Notes: generated by a model from the sequence alone, not told the origin. DNA of 64,000 bases from Streptococcus sp. 263_SSPC (GCF_001071995.1 NZ_JVNU01000049.1:26427-90426), one strand, 5' to 3'; positions 9,593 through 17,318 are shown, numbered from the stretch's first letter. Made by a program: numbers and translations.

Positions 9593-10804
9593 ATGTCACA
9601 AGAACAATTACAAAGAAAAAAATCATCGAAAGCTTTTAAAAATGGCTTTATCGGCGGATTATTGGGAGGAGCAGTCGCTGTTGCCGGAGGAGTTGGAATT
9701 ATGGCCGTAACAAATCCAGCAAACCAAGCAAAAACACCTGCTACACAGCCCTCACAAACACAAGTGGAAACAACAAAAACATCCACAGCCACAAAAGGTG
9801 GAACAGAAATCACTAAAGTGGTTGCTGAAGTAAAGAACGCGGTTGTTTCAGTGATTAACAAACAATCAACTTCAAGAAATAACTTATACGGCACACAACA
9901 AACCGGAGGAGAATTAGCTACTGCGTCTGAAGGTAGTGGGGTCATTTATAAAAATGAGGGTGGATATGCCTATATCGTGACGAACTATCACGTTATTGCG
10001 AAATCACAAGAGTTAGAAGTTCTTTTAGCAGACGGGACACGTGAGAAAGCTGAGCTTGTTGGTAGTGACCAATGGACAGACTTAGCGGTGATTCGTATTG
10101 CTAATACAAATGTTTCAACTGTCGCTGAATTTGCAAATTCTGATGAGGTTGAAGTTGGGCAAACCGCGATTGCGATTGGTTCTCCTCTTGGAAGTGAATT
10201 CGCAACAAGTGTAACGCAAGGAATCGTGTCAGCAACTAACCGTGCTGTTGCCACAGACGTTGATGGTGATGGACAAGAAGACTGGGTCGTAACGGCTATT
10301 CAAACAGATGCAGCGATTAACCCAGGGAACTCAGGTGGTGCGTTAATTAATAGCGCTGGCCAAGTCATCGGAATCAACTCAATGAAGATTTCTAAGTCGT
10401 CTGTTGAAGGGATGGGATTTGCAATTCCAAGTAACGAAGTTGTTTCGATTATTAAACAACTCGAAACGGACGGGAAAATTACACGTCCAGCTCTTGGAAT
10501 TTCAATGGTAAACTTATCAAGTGTGAATGAACGAGTAATCGAGCAATTGAATTTACCACGAGATGTGAAGAACGGAGTCGTTATTGCAGAAGTCATGGCG
10601 AAAGGTAGTGCAAAAGCTGCGGGACTACAAGCCTACGATGTCATCGTTGAAATGGATGGACAAAAGATTGAAGGTATTCAAAACTTACGTAAAGTTCTTT
10701 ACAGCCATAAAGTTGGCGATAAGCTTGAAGTAACATACTATAGAAATGGACAAAAACAAACAACAACGATTTCTCTAACAGAAACGAACAGTCCAAGTTT
10801 ATAA
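9593..10804 (+). CDS. htrA: Membrane-anchored serine protease HtrA (DegP-like)
   Basis: A 403-residue S1C protease. A basic N-terminus is followed by a glycine/alanine-rich membrane anchor at about residues 18-40 and a Thr/Gln-rich linker. The catalytic triad is visible as His133 (NYHVI), Asp163 (TDLAVI) and Ser247 (NPGNSGGAL). One PDZ domain covers about residues 300-395. It degrades misfolded exported proteins at the outer face of the membrane. The ribosome binding site is GAGAGGAGTG just before the ATG. The 107-bp upstream gap is AT-rich with no promoter I can place with confidence. Confidence 0.95.
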   Translation: MSQEQLQRKKSSKAFKNGFIGGLLGGAVAVAGGVGIMAVTNPANQAKTPATQPSQTQVETTKTSTATKGGTEITKVVAEVKNAVVSVINKQSTSRNNLYGTQQTGGELATASEGSGVIYKNEGGYAYIVTNYHVIAKSQELEVLLADGTREKAELVGSDQWTDLAVIRIANTNVSTVAEFANSDEVEVGQTAIAIGSPLGSEFATSVTQGIVSATNRAVATDVDGDGQEDWVVTAIQTDAAINPGNSGGALINSAGQVIGINSMKISKSSVEGMGFAIPSNEVVSIIKQLETDGKITRPALGISMVNLSSVNERVIEQLNLPRDVKNGVVIAEVMAKGSAKAAGLQAYDVIVEMDGQKIEGIQNLRKVLYSHKVGDKLEVTYYRNGQKQTTTISLTETNSPSL

Positions 10805-10819
10805 CAATAACGAACAAGG

Positions 10820-10857
10820 AGTCGGATAGCGAAGTAGTGCTATTCGACTTTTTTTTG
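10820..10857 (+). terminator. Terminator after htrA
   Basis: GTCGGATAGC and GCTATTCGAC pair across an eight-base loop and are followed by eight T residues. This is a good intrinsic terminator 15 bp after the htrA stop. Confidence 0.85.
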
Positions 10858-10872
10858 TGTATTTCCACAAGG

Positions 10873-11263
10873 TTATCCACAAAAATGTGGATAAGTCTGT
10901 GGAAAACTGTGGGTTTACCCCCTTGTCAAGTCTGTGAAGTGGAAAATCGGTGTTGAAAATGGATAGGCTAAAAATGGCTTAATTATCGGATTTTATTGAA
11001 AAAAGTTATTCACATGATAAAATTTTATTGTGGATAACTTTGGTGACCAATTGCTAAAAACGTTGATATAATAGTGTTTTGGTATACACAAAAAGTGTGT
11101 GGATAACTGTGGATAACTCGCATATTTCCACCTTTTAGAAATATAACAATTAGATAACAAATAAAAAAATTGAATCAATATCTAGTGTTTTTCATAAAAA
11201 AAGCCCAAAATTTAGGGGCGAACATGTGTACATGTGGATAACTTTGTGGATAACTGTGGATAA
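10873..11263. promoter_or_regulatory. Cluster of nine DnaA boxes between htrA and rlmH
   Basis: Exact TGTGGATAA boxes are at 10886-10894, 11029-11037, 11098-11106, 11108-11116, 11233-11241, 11245-11253 and 11255-11263. The opposite orientation appears as TTATCCACA at 10873-10881 and TTATTCACA at 11006-11014. Several adjacent boxes are 10-12 bp apart, about one helical turn. The box is the well-known DnaA-binding 9-mer. The gap is AT-rich and has no credible gene. It may be an origin-associated or DnaA-titrating region; no dnaA gene is in the window, so I do not call it oriC itself. Confidence 0.85.
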
Positions 11264-11326
11264 AGGGATAAAACAAGCAATTTTTTCCAAAAAAAGGTAA
11301 GATAATTTGTGAAATGAGGGGATCAA

Positions 11327-11806
11327 ATGAATATCACAATTGTGAGTGTAGGAAAACTGAAAGAAAAATATTTAAAACAAGGGATCGATGAATACGCGAA
11401 ACGTTTAGGCAGCTACTGCAAGTTCCAGGTTGTGGAAGTACCGGATGAGAAAGCTCCTGAGAATTTAAGCGATAAAGAGATGGAACAAGTGCTCGAAAAA
11501 GAGGGCGAGCGTATCCTTTCTAAAATTAAAGATGGAGATGTCGTTGTAGCGATGGCGATTGAAGGTGACTTAGTGAGTTCAGAACAACTCGCAAAAGAGA
11601 TGGATACCTTCGCGCTTCATGGGAAGAGTTCAATGGTCTTTGTCATCGGCGGCTCTCTTGGGTTGAGTCCGGCCGTGAAAAAACGTGCCGACCGCAAGAT
11701 CTCATTTGGCCGTATTACGTTGCCGCATCAATTGATGAGACTCGTTCTAACTGAGCAAATTTACCGTGCATTCCGTATTAATGCCGGACATGCATATCAT
11801 AAATAA
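11327..11806 (+). CDS. rlmH: 23S rRNA (pseudouridine1915-N3)-methyltransferase RlmH
   Basis: A 159-residue SPOUT methyltransferase of exactly the family length. It starts [17 protein letters not shown], has the SAM-binding knot [18 protein letters not shown] and ends in [19 protein letters not shown] and NAGHAYHK. It methylates pseudouridine 1915 in helix 69 of 23S rRNA. The ribosome binding site is GAGGGG before the ATG. The 3' end of this gene is the integration site of SCC elements in staphylococci, and accessory DNA also begins right after it here. Confidence 0.97.
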   Translation: MNITIVSVGKLKEKYLKQGIDEYAKRLGSYCKFQVVEVPDEKAPENLSDKEMEQVLEKEGERILSKIKDGDVVVAMAIEGDLVSSEQLAKEMDTFALHGKSSMVFVIGGSLGLSPAVKKRADRKISFGRITLPHQLMRLVLTEQIYRAFRINAGHAYHK

Positions 11807-11949
11807 GTAAAGATTCTCATAGAAAAAGTGAAAAGAAAGTGCAAAATGAAAATTGTATTTTCATAGTATTTTCATAATGTGCCTCTATACTTTAGTTATT
11901 CCCAAAGAGAATATTTATCCTCCCAAATAAATATTTCTAATCCTTTTTT

Positions 11950-11977
11950 CCACCGGCTACGTGTCGGTGGTTTTTTA
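11950..11977 (+). terminator. Terminator downstream of rlmH
   Basis: CCACCG and CGGTGG pair around a nine-base loop and run into TTTTTT. It lies about 145 bp after the rlmH stop. Confidence 0.75.
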
Positions 11978-11994
11978 TTTTGTATAGATATAAA

Positions 11995-12008
11995 TTGACT
12001 ATCCTTTT
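11995..12008 (+). repeat. 14-bp direct repeat, left copy
   Basis: TTGACTATCCTTTT here is repeated exactly at 13116-13129. The two copies enclose the phage-like remnant genes and each follows a terminator hairpin, so they may be remnants of attachment sites. Confidence 0.5.
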
Positions 12009-12088
12009 GACTTTCTATTATGATTAATTTATCAAGAGTATAATCTTTTTGTTATTAGTAACTTATCTTCTTTTAGAAGATGATACGA

Positions 12089-12247
12089 ATGGATGTAGAA
12101 GTTAAAACTATTGTTTAAGGATTAGACGAATTATAAGAGCTTCTTGAAGTTGCTAAAGAAAAAGACAACCTTCAAGAAGCTCTAGATAAGATTTCCAAAT
12201 CAAAAATTAAAATTGATTTTGAATCCATTCCGCGCCAGCGTGATTAA
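12089..12247 (+). pseudogene. Degenerate small phage-like ORF with two in-frame stops
   Basis: One frame reads MDVEVKTIV, stop, GLDEL, stop, ELLEVAKEKDNLQEALDKIS and on to the TAA at 12245-12247. The heptad-like leucines and the LDEL..LLEVAKEK pattern resemble short coiled-coil proteins common in prophages of Lactobacillales. Two stop codons at 12116 and 12134 break the frame. The 3' part overlaps the gene on the opposite strand. The product name is unknown to me; the call as a decayed gene is an inference from the continuous protein-like pattern across the stops. Confidence 0.4.
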
Positions 12248-12485
12248 GCATTTCTTGCCAAGACGAGAACTTGGTATGTGCGGAAACAAATTTATCCAAA
12301 TCATTAGAGTTGATAGACTCAATGTTTGAAAAGTCAAAAGAACTAGTATCTGCAAACTCTTGAGCAGTTTGGAATTGAGTATACTTCCTTATGAAATTAG
12401 AATTTAATAATTCATCCAGTGGAACATTTCCACTTAGACTTTCTAATTTCTTATCTAGTTCTTTAAAATCAAATTTTATTTTCAT
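12207..12485 (-). CDS. Small phage-like hypothetical protein
   Basis: A 92-residue protein starting MKIKFDFKELDKKL at 12485, preceded on its strand by GGGGGTGATTTT, a strong ribosome binding site. A longer start at 12506 is part of that signal and is not used. The sequence is hydrophilic, with the pattern FVSAHTKFSSWQEMLNHAGAE at the C-terminus (about residues 70-90). It has the look of short conserved prophage proteins, but I do not recognise a named family and give no function. It lies among decayed phage-like fragments on the other strand. Confidence 0.6.
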   Translation of the reverse strand: MKIKFDFKELDKKLESLSGNVPLDELLNSNFIRKYTQFQTAQEFADTSSFDFSNIESINSNDLDKFVSAHTKFSSWQEMLNHAGAEWIQNQF

Positions 12486-12541
12486 AAAATCACCCCCTTC
12501 CCCCAATTCCGATTACAGAACTGAAAGAGGGTTACAACAAT

Positions 12542-12699
12542 ATGAAAATGAGTGAAATAAGAGGTTAGAACAGGGAAAAATCACAACTCGAGTAGCGATT
12601 GTCAGAATTGCTGTTGCAATATCAAAAGAAGCTAGAGAGTGGTACAAAGCCACAAAAAAAGAAAAACGACAAAACCCAAACCGCAAAAGAAGGATATGA
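12542..12699 (+). pseudogene. Frameshifted small phage-like gene
   Basis: An ATG at 12542 after GAGGG begins MKMSEIRG and then stops. The neighbouring frame continues at once as LEQGKITTRVAIVRIAVAIS and KEAREWYKATKKEKR to the TGA at 12697-12699. Joining the two with one frameshift near 12563 gives a coherent basic helical protein of about 50 residues. The gene appears broken by a single indel. The function is unknown. Confidence 0.45.
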
Positions 12700-12768
12700 C
12701 GTTTTTCAAGAGGGGAAGGATAACTTCCCTCCCCTCGATTATATATTAAGTAGAAAAAGGAAATCAAG

Positions 12769-12843
12769 ATGAAACATATAATTATTATTATCGTAGTTGC
12801 TTTGATCGTATGGTATTCAGGAGGAAACAAGAATGACAATTAA
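12769..12843 (+). CDS. Tiny membrane peptide ORF (24 aa)
   Basis: ATG at 12769 encodes MKHIIIIIVVALIVWYSGGN followed by KNDN. It is one hydrophobic helix with a short polar tail, with AAGGAAATCAAG upstream as a weak ribosome binding site. Its end overlaps the next tiny ORF (12833-12871), whose own AGGAGG lies inside it. Such tightly packed micro-ORFs are typical of phage gene strings. Expression cannot be judged from sequence. Confidence 0.4.
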   Translation: MKHIIIIIVVALIVWYSGGNKNDN

Positions 12844-12871
12844 ATGGGAAGTATTAAATACAGAAGATTAG
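12833..12871 (+). CDS. Tiny ORF (12 aa)
   Basis: ATG at 12833 with an excellent CAGGAGGA ribosome binding site reads MTIKWEVLNTED and stops at 12869-12871, nine bases before the next ATG. It may be the truncated start of a longer phage gene or a leader that couples translation to the HTH gene. Confidence 0.35.
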   Translation: MTIKWEVLNTED

Positions 12872-12880
12872 GAGAACACT

Positions 12881-13087
12881 ATGTTAAAAGCGGATGAATA
12901 CAAAATAAAATGGTTATTTGAGAATTACTCAGGATATCGGATTGCAAAAGAAAGTGGTGTTTCACAACCGCTCATTGCAAGGCTAATCAACGGAACTAGA
13001 GAATTGAAAAACGTTTCGTTTGAAACAGCAAGCAAATTAAATCAATGTGCAGAAAGACTTATAAAAGATGACTTTAAAGATAAATAG
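12881..13087 (+). CDS. Small helix-turn-helix protein (phage-like)
   Basis: A 68-residue protein with one helix-turn-helix: YSGYRIAKESGVSQPLIARL at about residues 17-36 is a typical HTH with the recognition helix SQPLIARLING. It is preceded by TAGGAGAACACT, a good ribosome binding site. The size suggests a Cro-like or accessory phage regulator. It is the only apparently intact regulator of the remnant and is followed directly by a strong terminator. Confidence 0.7.
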   Translation: MLKADEYKIKWLFENYSGYRIAKESGVSQPLIARLINGTRELKNVSFETASKLNQCAERLIKDDFKDK

Positions 13088-13089
13088 TA

Positions 13090-13116
13090 AAAGCAGGGAC
13101 TCTGCTCCCTGCTTTT
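13090..13116 (+). terminator. Terminator after the phage-like HTH gene
   Basis: AGCAGGGA and TCCCTGCT pair around a six-base loop and end in TTTTT. Confidence 0.85.
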
Positions 13117-13129
13117 TGACTATCCTTTT
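13116..13129 (+). repeat. 14-bp direct repeat, right copy
   Basis: Exact match to TTGACTATCCTTTT at 11995-12008. See that entry. Confidence 0.5.
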
Positions 13130-13398
13130 TATTTTATAGAAATAAATGTTTATTAAATAAATAAGGTAGTCATCATTATGACTACCTTTATGAGTGTTAA
13201 ACTCTATACTTTGAATCAGGATTTATTTCTAAATCCATCATATGGGAGTAAATCCCTCTGTAAGCTCATATTAGCATTAACATAGATGAGTTTCAACTTT
13301 AGTAGACAAGTTGCATTAGCTCAGCGCCCAGGATATAAAATATTTAGACGAATAATTCTATCTTTACTAATGGTTTGTATATATGAAATAGAACGGGC
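13130..13398. other. Non-coding stretch before the tRNA-Ser
   Basis: About 270 bp of AT-rich DNA without a gene I can support. It has a hairpin at 13163-13189 (AAGGTAGTCAT / ATGACTACCTT) that could stop transcription from either side. Nothing else is recognisable. Confidence 0.5.
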
Positions 13399-13420
13399 TT
13401 TTTAACGATATCGTTAAAAA
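13399..13420. promoter_or_regulatory. Perfect 22-bp palindrome upstream of the tRNA-Ser promoter
   Basis: Two 11-base arms, TTTTTAACGAT and ATCGTTAAAAA, meet with no spacer. The right arm ends four bases before the -35 box of the tRNA-Ser promoter. It could be a protein-binding site or the stem of a terminator; the lack of a loop favours a binding site. Confidence 0.5.
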
Positions 13421-13424
13421 AGGA

Positions 13425-13453
13425 TTGATTGAAGAAAATCTCCGTACTATACT
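13425..13453 (+). promoter_or_regulatory. Promoter of tRNA-Ser
   Basis: TTGATT (13425-13430) and TATACT (13448-13453) are separated by 17 bases. The expected start point is about two bases before the tRNA 5' end. Confidence 0.7.
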
Positions 13454-13461
13454 AGAATCAT

Positions 13462-13549
13462 GGAGAAGTACCCAAGAGGCTGAAGGGGTCGCACTCGAAA
13501 TGCGATAGGTCGTGAAAGCGGCGCGGGAGTTCAAATCTCCTCTTCTCCT
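13462..13549 (+). tRNA. tRNA-Ser (anticodon CGA)
   Basis: The acceptor GGAGAAG pairs with CTTCTCC (13542-13548). The D arm is CCCAAGAGGCTGAAGGG. The anticodon stem TCGCA/TGCGA encloses the loop CTCGAAA, giving anticodon CGA, which reads UCG. A long variable arm (class II) and a TTCAAAT T-loop follow, as expected for serine tRNA. No CCA is encoded. The discriminator base is T, whereas serine tRNAs usually have G. The isolated position, with its own promoter, is unusual for this clade, where tRNAs tend to cluster. Confidence 0.88.
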
Positions 13550-13588
13550 TACTTTTACGGAGAACAAAATAGTGGAGGCGGAAACAAT

Positions 13589-13927
13589 ATGACAAAAGTG
13601 AAATTAAATCTGAACCAAACACACTGTTGCGGTATTTATTCTGATAAGACGGTGTACAGTTTTACAGCTGATAGTTATCCAGAGTTGTTTTACCTTCTTC
13701 AAAGACGTGGACTTATTGAGTCTTTTATCGATGGGGATTTTATTGTTTATGACGAATTAAGACAATATTCAGATCTTCCGCCTTATCAAAAGTTGACTGA
13801 AGATGAATTAGAAGCGATTGATTTCGATGCGATTATTCAAAATCTCAGTACGGATGAACTGAAAGCAGTCATCGAGAAGTTCTTTGAATATCGCTTTGAA
13901 TGTGAGTTTCAAGAAGTAGACGAATAA
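13589..13927 (+). CDS. Hypothetical acidic protein (112 aa)
   Basis: I do not recognise this protein. It has a strong GGAGGCGG ribosome binding site and lies 39 bp after the tRNA-Ser. The N-terminal half is mixed strand and helix (SFTADSYPELFYLLQRRGLI), and the C-terminal half is acidic and helical (LTEDELEAIDFDAI and STDELKAVIEKFFEYRFE). There is no signal peptide or membrane segment. It may be co-transcribed with the tRNA by read-through. A bidirectional hairpin separates it from the convergent sugar-ABC ATPase gene. Confidence 0.65.
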   Translation: MTKVKLNLNQTHCCGIYSDKTVYSFTADSYPELFYLLQRRGLIESFIDGDFIVYDELRQYSDLPPYQKLTEDELEAIDFDAIIQNLSTDELKAVIEKFFEYRFECEFQEVDE

Positions 13928-13943
13928 ATAAATGTATAAATGA

Positions 13944-13977
13944 AAAAGCTGACGGCTCATTTGAGCTGTCAGCTTTT
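13944..13977. terminator. Bidirectional terminator
   Basis: AAAAGCTGACGGCTC and GAGCTGTCAGCTTTT pair with one mismatch. It ends both the hypothetical gene on the plus strand and the ABC ATPase gene on the minus strand. Confidence 0.8.
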
Positions 13978-13997
13978 GTAGTTTCTATAGTGTATTC

Positions 13998-15101
13998 TTA
14001 GCGAATAACTTCCTCAGTTTCTTTGTCGAAGAAGTGAGATTTGTTTAAGTCGAATGCTAATTCAACTGTTTCGCCTGGGTTGTGGAAGTCACGAGCATCC
14101 ACTTTAGATACGAATTCAGTATCGTCCACACGAGTGTAGAGCATTGTTTCTGCACCAAGTAATTCTGATACGACAACTTCTGCTTTCACTGAAGATGATG
14201 GGTAAGTATCGATAGCGATTTGAGCACTTTCGATATCTTCTGGACGGATACCGAAGATTAATTCTTTTCCGTTGTAACCTTTGTCTTCAAGAAGTTTTCT
14301 CTTCGCTTCAGGTAATTGTAATGATAAACCTTTACCATTTGAAATCACGCCATCTTGCAATGTTACATTGAAGAAGTTCATTGCTGGTGATCCGATGAAT
14401 CCAGCTACGAATACGTTGTTAGGAGTGTTGTACACTTCTTGTGGTGAACCGATTTGTTGTACGATACCATCTTTCATGATAACGATACGGTCAGCCATTG
14501 TCATCGCTTCTGTTTGGTCGTGAGTTACGTAAATTGTTGTTGTTTCTAAACGACGGTGTAATTTCGCAATTTCAGCACGCATCGCAACACGTAATTTAGC
14601 ATCTAAGTTAGAAAGAGGTTCGTCCATTAAGAATACTTTCGCATCACGAACGATCGCACGTCCTAAAGCCACACGTTGACGTTGACCACCAGATAAAGCA
14701 GCTGGTTTACGTTCTAAGTATTGAGCTAAACCTAAGATTTCAGCAGCGTTTTTAACACGTTTGTCAATTTCAGCTTTGTCGTATTTACGTAATTTCAAAC
14801 CGAATGCCATGTTGTCATATACGCTCATGTGAGGATATAGGGCATAGTTTTGGAATACCATCGCGATATCACGATCTTTTGGAGCTACGTCGTTCATTAC
14901 AACGTCGCCGATTTTTAATTCCCCTTCAGAAATATCTTCAAGACCAGCGATCATACGAAGAGTTGTTGATTTACCGCATCCAGAAGGTCCTACGAATACG
15001 ATGAATTCGCGATCTTTGATGTGTAAGTTAAAGTCTGTTACGGAATAGTTTTCCGCGTTGTCATATTTTTTGTAAATATGGTTTAATTGCATTTCTACCA
15101 T
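13998..15101 (-). CDS. msmK: Sugar ABC transporter ATPase (MsmK/UgpC type)
   Basis: A 367-residue ATPase of the carbohydrate-uptake (CUT1) class. It has Walker A GPSGCGKST, the signature LSGGQRQRVALGRA, Walker B VFLMDEPLSNLDAKLR and the switch histidine in YVTHDQTEAMT. The C-terminal third (about residues 235-367) forms the regulatory TOBE/OB domain that marks MsmK, UgpC and MalK. No permease or binding-protein gene is next to it, which fits a shared ATPase serving several sugar importers, as known for streptococcal MsmK. GGGGGAAA upstream is its ribosome binding site. Confidence 0.88.
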   Translation of the reverse strand: MVEMQLNHIYKKYDNAENYSVTDFNLHIKDREFIVFVGPSGCGKSTTLRMIAGLEDISEGELKIGDVVMNDVAPKDRDIAMVFQNYALYPHMSVYDNMAFGLKLRKYDKAEIDKRVKNAAEILGLAQYLERKPAALSGGQRQRVALGRAIVRDAKVFLMDEPLSNLDAKLRVAMRAEIAKLHRRLETTTIYVTHDQTEAMTMADRIVIMKDGIVQQIGSPQEVYNTPNNVFVAGFIGSPAMNFFNVTLQDGVISNGKGLSLQLPEAKRKLLEDKGYNGKELIFGIRPEDIESAQIAIDTYPSSSVKAEVVVSELLGAETMLYTRVDDTEFVSKVDARDFHNPGETVELAFDLNKSHFFDKETEEVIR

Positions 15102-15178
15102 TAGGATTTCCCCCTATAATTTGTTTTACAGTAACAGTTTACGTTTTTTTGAGGAAAAGAGATAGGGGAAGGTTGCAC

Positions 15179-15192
15179 AAAAACGCTTGTAA
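15179..15192 (-). promoter_or_regulatory. Possible cre site upstream of msmK
   Basis: On the minus strand TTACAAGCGTTTTT matches about 11 of 14 positions of the CcpA operator consensus WTGWAARCGYWWWC. A sugar-uptake ATPase would be a sensible target for catabolite control. The match is imperfect. Confidence 0.3.
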
Positions 15193-15342
15193 AAATTGTG
15201 CACTTTGCCCAAAAAGCATCTCTTATTTTTAAGATTTGGACGTAACTTATAATAAAGAAGTAAAAAAGTATTGAGATGGATGCAACACGTGGCAAACAAT
15301 GTTATGATAGGGGTTAGAAACTTACATGAAAAAGGTGATGAA

Positions 15343-15906
15343 ATGGAAAGAAAACGTGGATTTGAAATTGTATCTGCTTATGAAGGAAAAGGAATCACTG
15401 TTCCAAAACGTTCAACAAAACATTCAGCAGGATATGACTTCGAAGCTGCCGAAGATATCGTTTTACCAAGCATTTGGAAAATGATTTTTAAATTTGCAGC
15501 CACTCAATTAAAACAATGGATTTATACAACCGATAAAGAAACAGTGGAAGCGGAACTTGCAAAAGAGCAAAAAGTGCTAAAACCAGTGCTTGTGCCAACA
15601 GGAATCAAGTCTTATATGCAAGAAGATGAGTACTTACAACTAGCAAACCGCTCAAGTAACCCATTGAAACACTTCCTTGTCTTACCAAACGGGGTAGGCG
15701 TTGTGGATAGTGACTACTATAACAACCCTGACAATGAAGGGCATATTTACTTCCAATTATTAAACTTCGGATTATTCGATAAAGAAATTAAAAAAGGAGA
15801 TCGTATCGGCCAAGGAATTTTCCTACCGTTCTTAAAAGCGGATGCGGATGAAGAAAACGATATGAATGAACGTACAGGTGGTTTTGGTTCTTCTGGCGTT
15901 CGTTAG
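15343..15906 (+). CDS. dut: dUTP diphosphatase (dUTPase)
   Basis: Hydrolyses dUTP to dUMP and pyrophosphate, keeping uracil out of DNA. The five trimeric dUTPase motifs can be followed: KHSAGYDFEAAEDI (motif I), LANRSSNPLKHF (II), NGVGVVDSDYYNN (III), GDRIGQGIF (IV) and RTGGFGSSG at the C-terminus (V). The ATG at 15343 follows AAAGGTGATGAA; the upstream start at 15271 has no signal. At 187 residues it is longer than the usual 145-150 because of an insert of about 40 residues after motif I, as in other Lactobacillales and phage forms. It is 12 bp from radA. Confidence 0.93.
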   Translation: MERKRGFEIVSAYEGKGITVPKRSTKHSAGYDFEAAEDIVLPSIWKMIFKFAATQLKQWIYTTDKETVEAELAKEQKVLKPVLVPTGIKSYMQEDEYLQLANRSSNPLKHFLVLPNGVGVVDSDYYNNPDNEGHIYFQLLNFGLFDKEIKKGDRIGQGIFLPFLKADADEENDMNERTGGFGSSGVR

Positions 15907-15918
15907 AAAGGAGCCAAA

Positions 15919-17304
15919 ATGGCAAAAGCAACGACAAGTTTTGTATGTAGAGAGTGTGGATATAATTCACCGAAATATTTAGGAAAATGCCCAAACTGCG
16001 GCAATTGGTCTACGATGGAGGAATTCAAGGAAACAACCAGTAACGCGAAACGTCCTTCCTTAGTGCAACATTCAGAAGAAGTGCATAAGACCAAACCAAT
16101 GCGTCTGGATCAAGTGGCGTATGAGAGAGTGAACCGTGTGAAGACATCGATTAGTGAGCTTGACCGCGTGCTCGGGGGTGGCGTGGTGCCAGGATCCTTA
16201 GTATTAATCGGTGGGGACCCTGGGATTGGGAAATCTACCTTATTATTACAAGTGTCTAGTGAACTCCAACAAACACAAGGCACAGTTCTCTATGTATCCG
16301 GAGAAGAAAGTGCGTCGCAAATTAAAATGCGTGCGGAACGTCTCGGGATGCAAGCAGACGGATTTTATATTTATGCTGAAACAAACTTAGAAGATATCGT
16401 TGCGCAAGTTGAAGCGTTGAAGCCGGACTACGTCATTATCGACTCGATTCAAACGATGACACATCCTCAGGCTAACGGGGTAGCCGGAAGTGTGTCTCAT
16501 GTGCGTGAAGCGACAGCAACGTTGATGCGACTTGCGAAACTCAATCAAATTGCCATCTTTATCGTTGGTCACGTGACAAAAGAGGGTGCCTTGGCAGGGC
16601 CTCGTATGTTGGAACATATGGTGGATACCGTTCTGTATTTTGAAGGGGATAAACATCATAGTTTCCGTGTGCTTCGTTCCGTGAAAAATCGTTTCGGGTC
16701 TACCAACGAAATTGGGGTCTTCGAAATGCATCAAGAAGGGCTCAACGAGGTAACAAATCCTTCCGAAGTCTTCTTAGAAGAACGTCTGGCAGGCGCAACT
16801 GGTTCGGCAATCGTCGTGTCTCTTGAAGGAACTAGACCAATTTTAACCGAGGTGCAATGTTTACTATCACCAACGGCCTTTGGAAATGCCCGTCGTACCA
16901 CAAGTGGGCTAGACTATAATCGTGTCGCGCTCTTGATGGCGGTACTTGAGAAACGTGCAGGTCTTCTATTACAAAACCAAGATGCTTACTTTAAATCAAC
17001 AGGTGGTTTGAAACTGAACGAACCGGCAGTCGACTTAGCGATTGCGATGAGTATCGTTTCAAGTTACAAGGAAAAAGAAACGCAAATGGGTGATTGCTTT
17101 ATCGGCGAAATCGGCTTAACCGGAGAAATTCGCAAAGTGAACCGTGTCTATGACCGTGTTCGCGAAGCCGAAAAGCTCGGATTCAAGCGTGTCTTTATTC
17201 CAAAAAATAATTTAGATGGATGGGAACTTCCAAAAAATATCGAAGTCGTTGGCGTATCTTCTGTCAAAGAAGCTATTTATAAAGCCTTCGGAAAAGAAAA
17301 TTAG
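15919..17304 (+). CDS. radA: DNA repair protein RadA (Sms)
   Basis: A 461-residue RecA-related branch-migration helicase. It has the N-terminal zinc finger [19 protein letters not shown], Walker [11 protein letters not shown] at about residues 95-103, the RadA-specific [11 protein letters not shown] motif, and a C-terminal Lon-protease-like domain. It helps process recombination intermediates and, in transformable relatives, incoming DNA. The order dut-radA-PIN/TRAM protein is typical of the group. GAAAGGAG upstream is the ribosome binding site. Confidence 0.96.
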   Translation: MAKATTSFVCRECGYNSPKYLGKCPNCGNWSTMEEFKETTSNAKRPSLVQHSEEVHKTKPMRLDQVAYERVNRVKTSISELDRVLGGGVVPGSLVLIGGDPGIGKSTLLLQVSSELQQTQGTVLYVSGEESASQIKMRAERLGMQADGFYIYAETNLEDIVAQVEALKPDYVIIDSIQTMTHPQANGVAGSVSHVREATATLMRLAKLNQIAIFIVGHVTKEGALAGPRMLEHMVDTVLYFEGDKHHSFRVLRSVKNRFGSTNEIGVFEMHQEGLNEVTNPSEVFLEERLAGATGSAIVVSLEGTRPILTEVQCLLSPTAFGNARRTTSGLDYNRVALLMAVLEKRAGLLLQNQDAYFKSTGGLKLNEPAVDLAIAMSIVSSYKEKETQMGDCFIGEIGLTGEIRKVNRVYDRVREAEKLGFKRVFIPKNNLDGWELPKNIEVVGVSSVKEAIYKAFGKEN

Positions 17305-17318
17305 AAAGGAGAAATTTT

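Larger units (their letters stand above)
11807..12088. other. Non-coding stretch after rlmH
   Basis: AT-rich DNA with no gene I can support. It contains the terminator at 11950-11977 and the left copy of the 14-bp direct repeat at 11995-12008. Confidence 0.5.

Noticed and set aside
10861..11326. Calling the DnaA-box gap oriC outright
   Set aside because: No dnaA or dnaN is adjacent and no DNA-unwinding element or DnaA-trio could be placed with confidence; kept as a cluster only.
11780..11815. rlmH 3' end as an SCC-type attachment site in use
   Set aside because: The terminal GCATATCATAAATAA resembles staphylococcal attB, but there is no ccr recombinase and no second copy of the core in the window.
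12513..12839. 108-aa minus-strand frame in the phage-like patch
   Set aside because: It mirrors plus-strand fragments that carry better start signals and protein-like sequence.
13310..13345. TAGCTCAG-like string resembling a tRNA D arm
   Set aside because: No acceptor stem, anticodon arm or T arm can be built around it.
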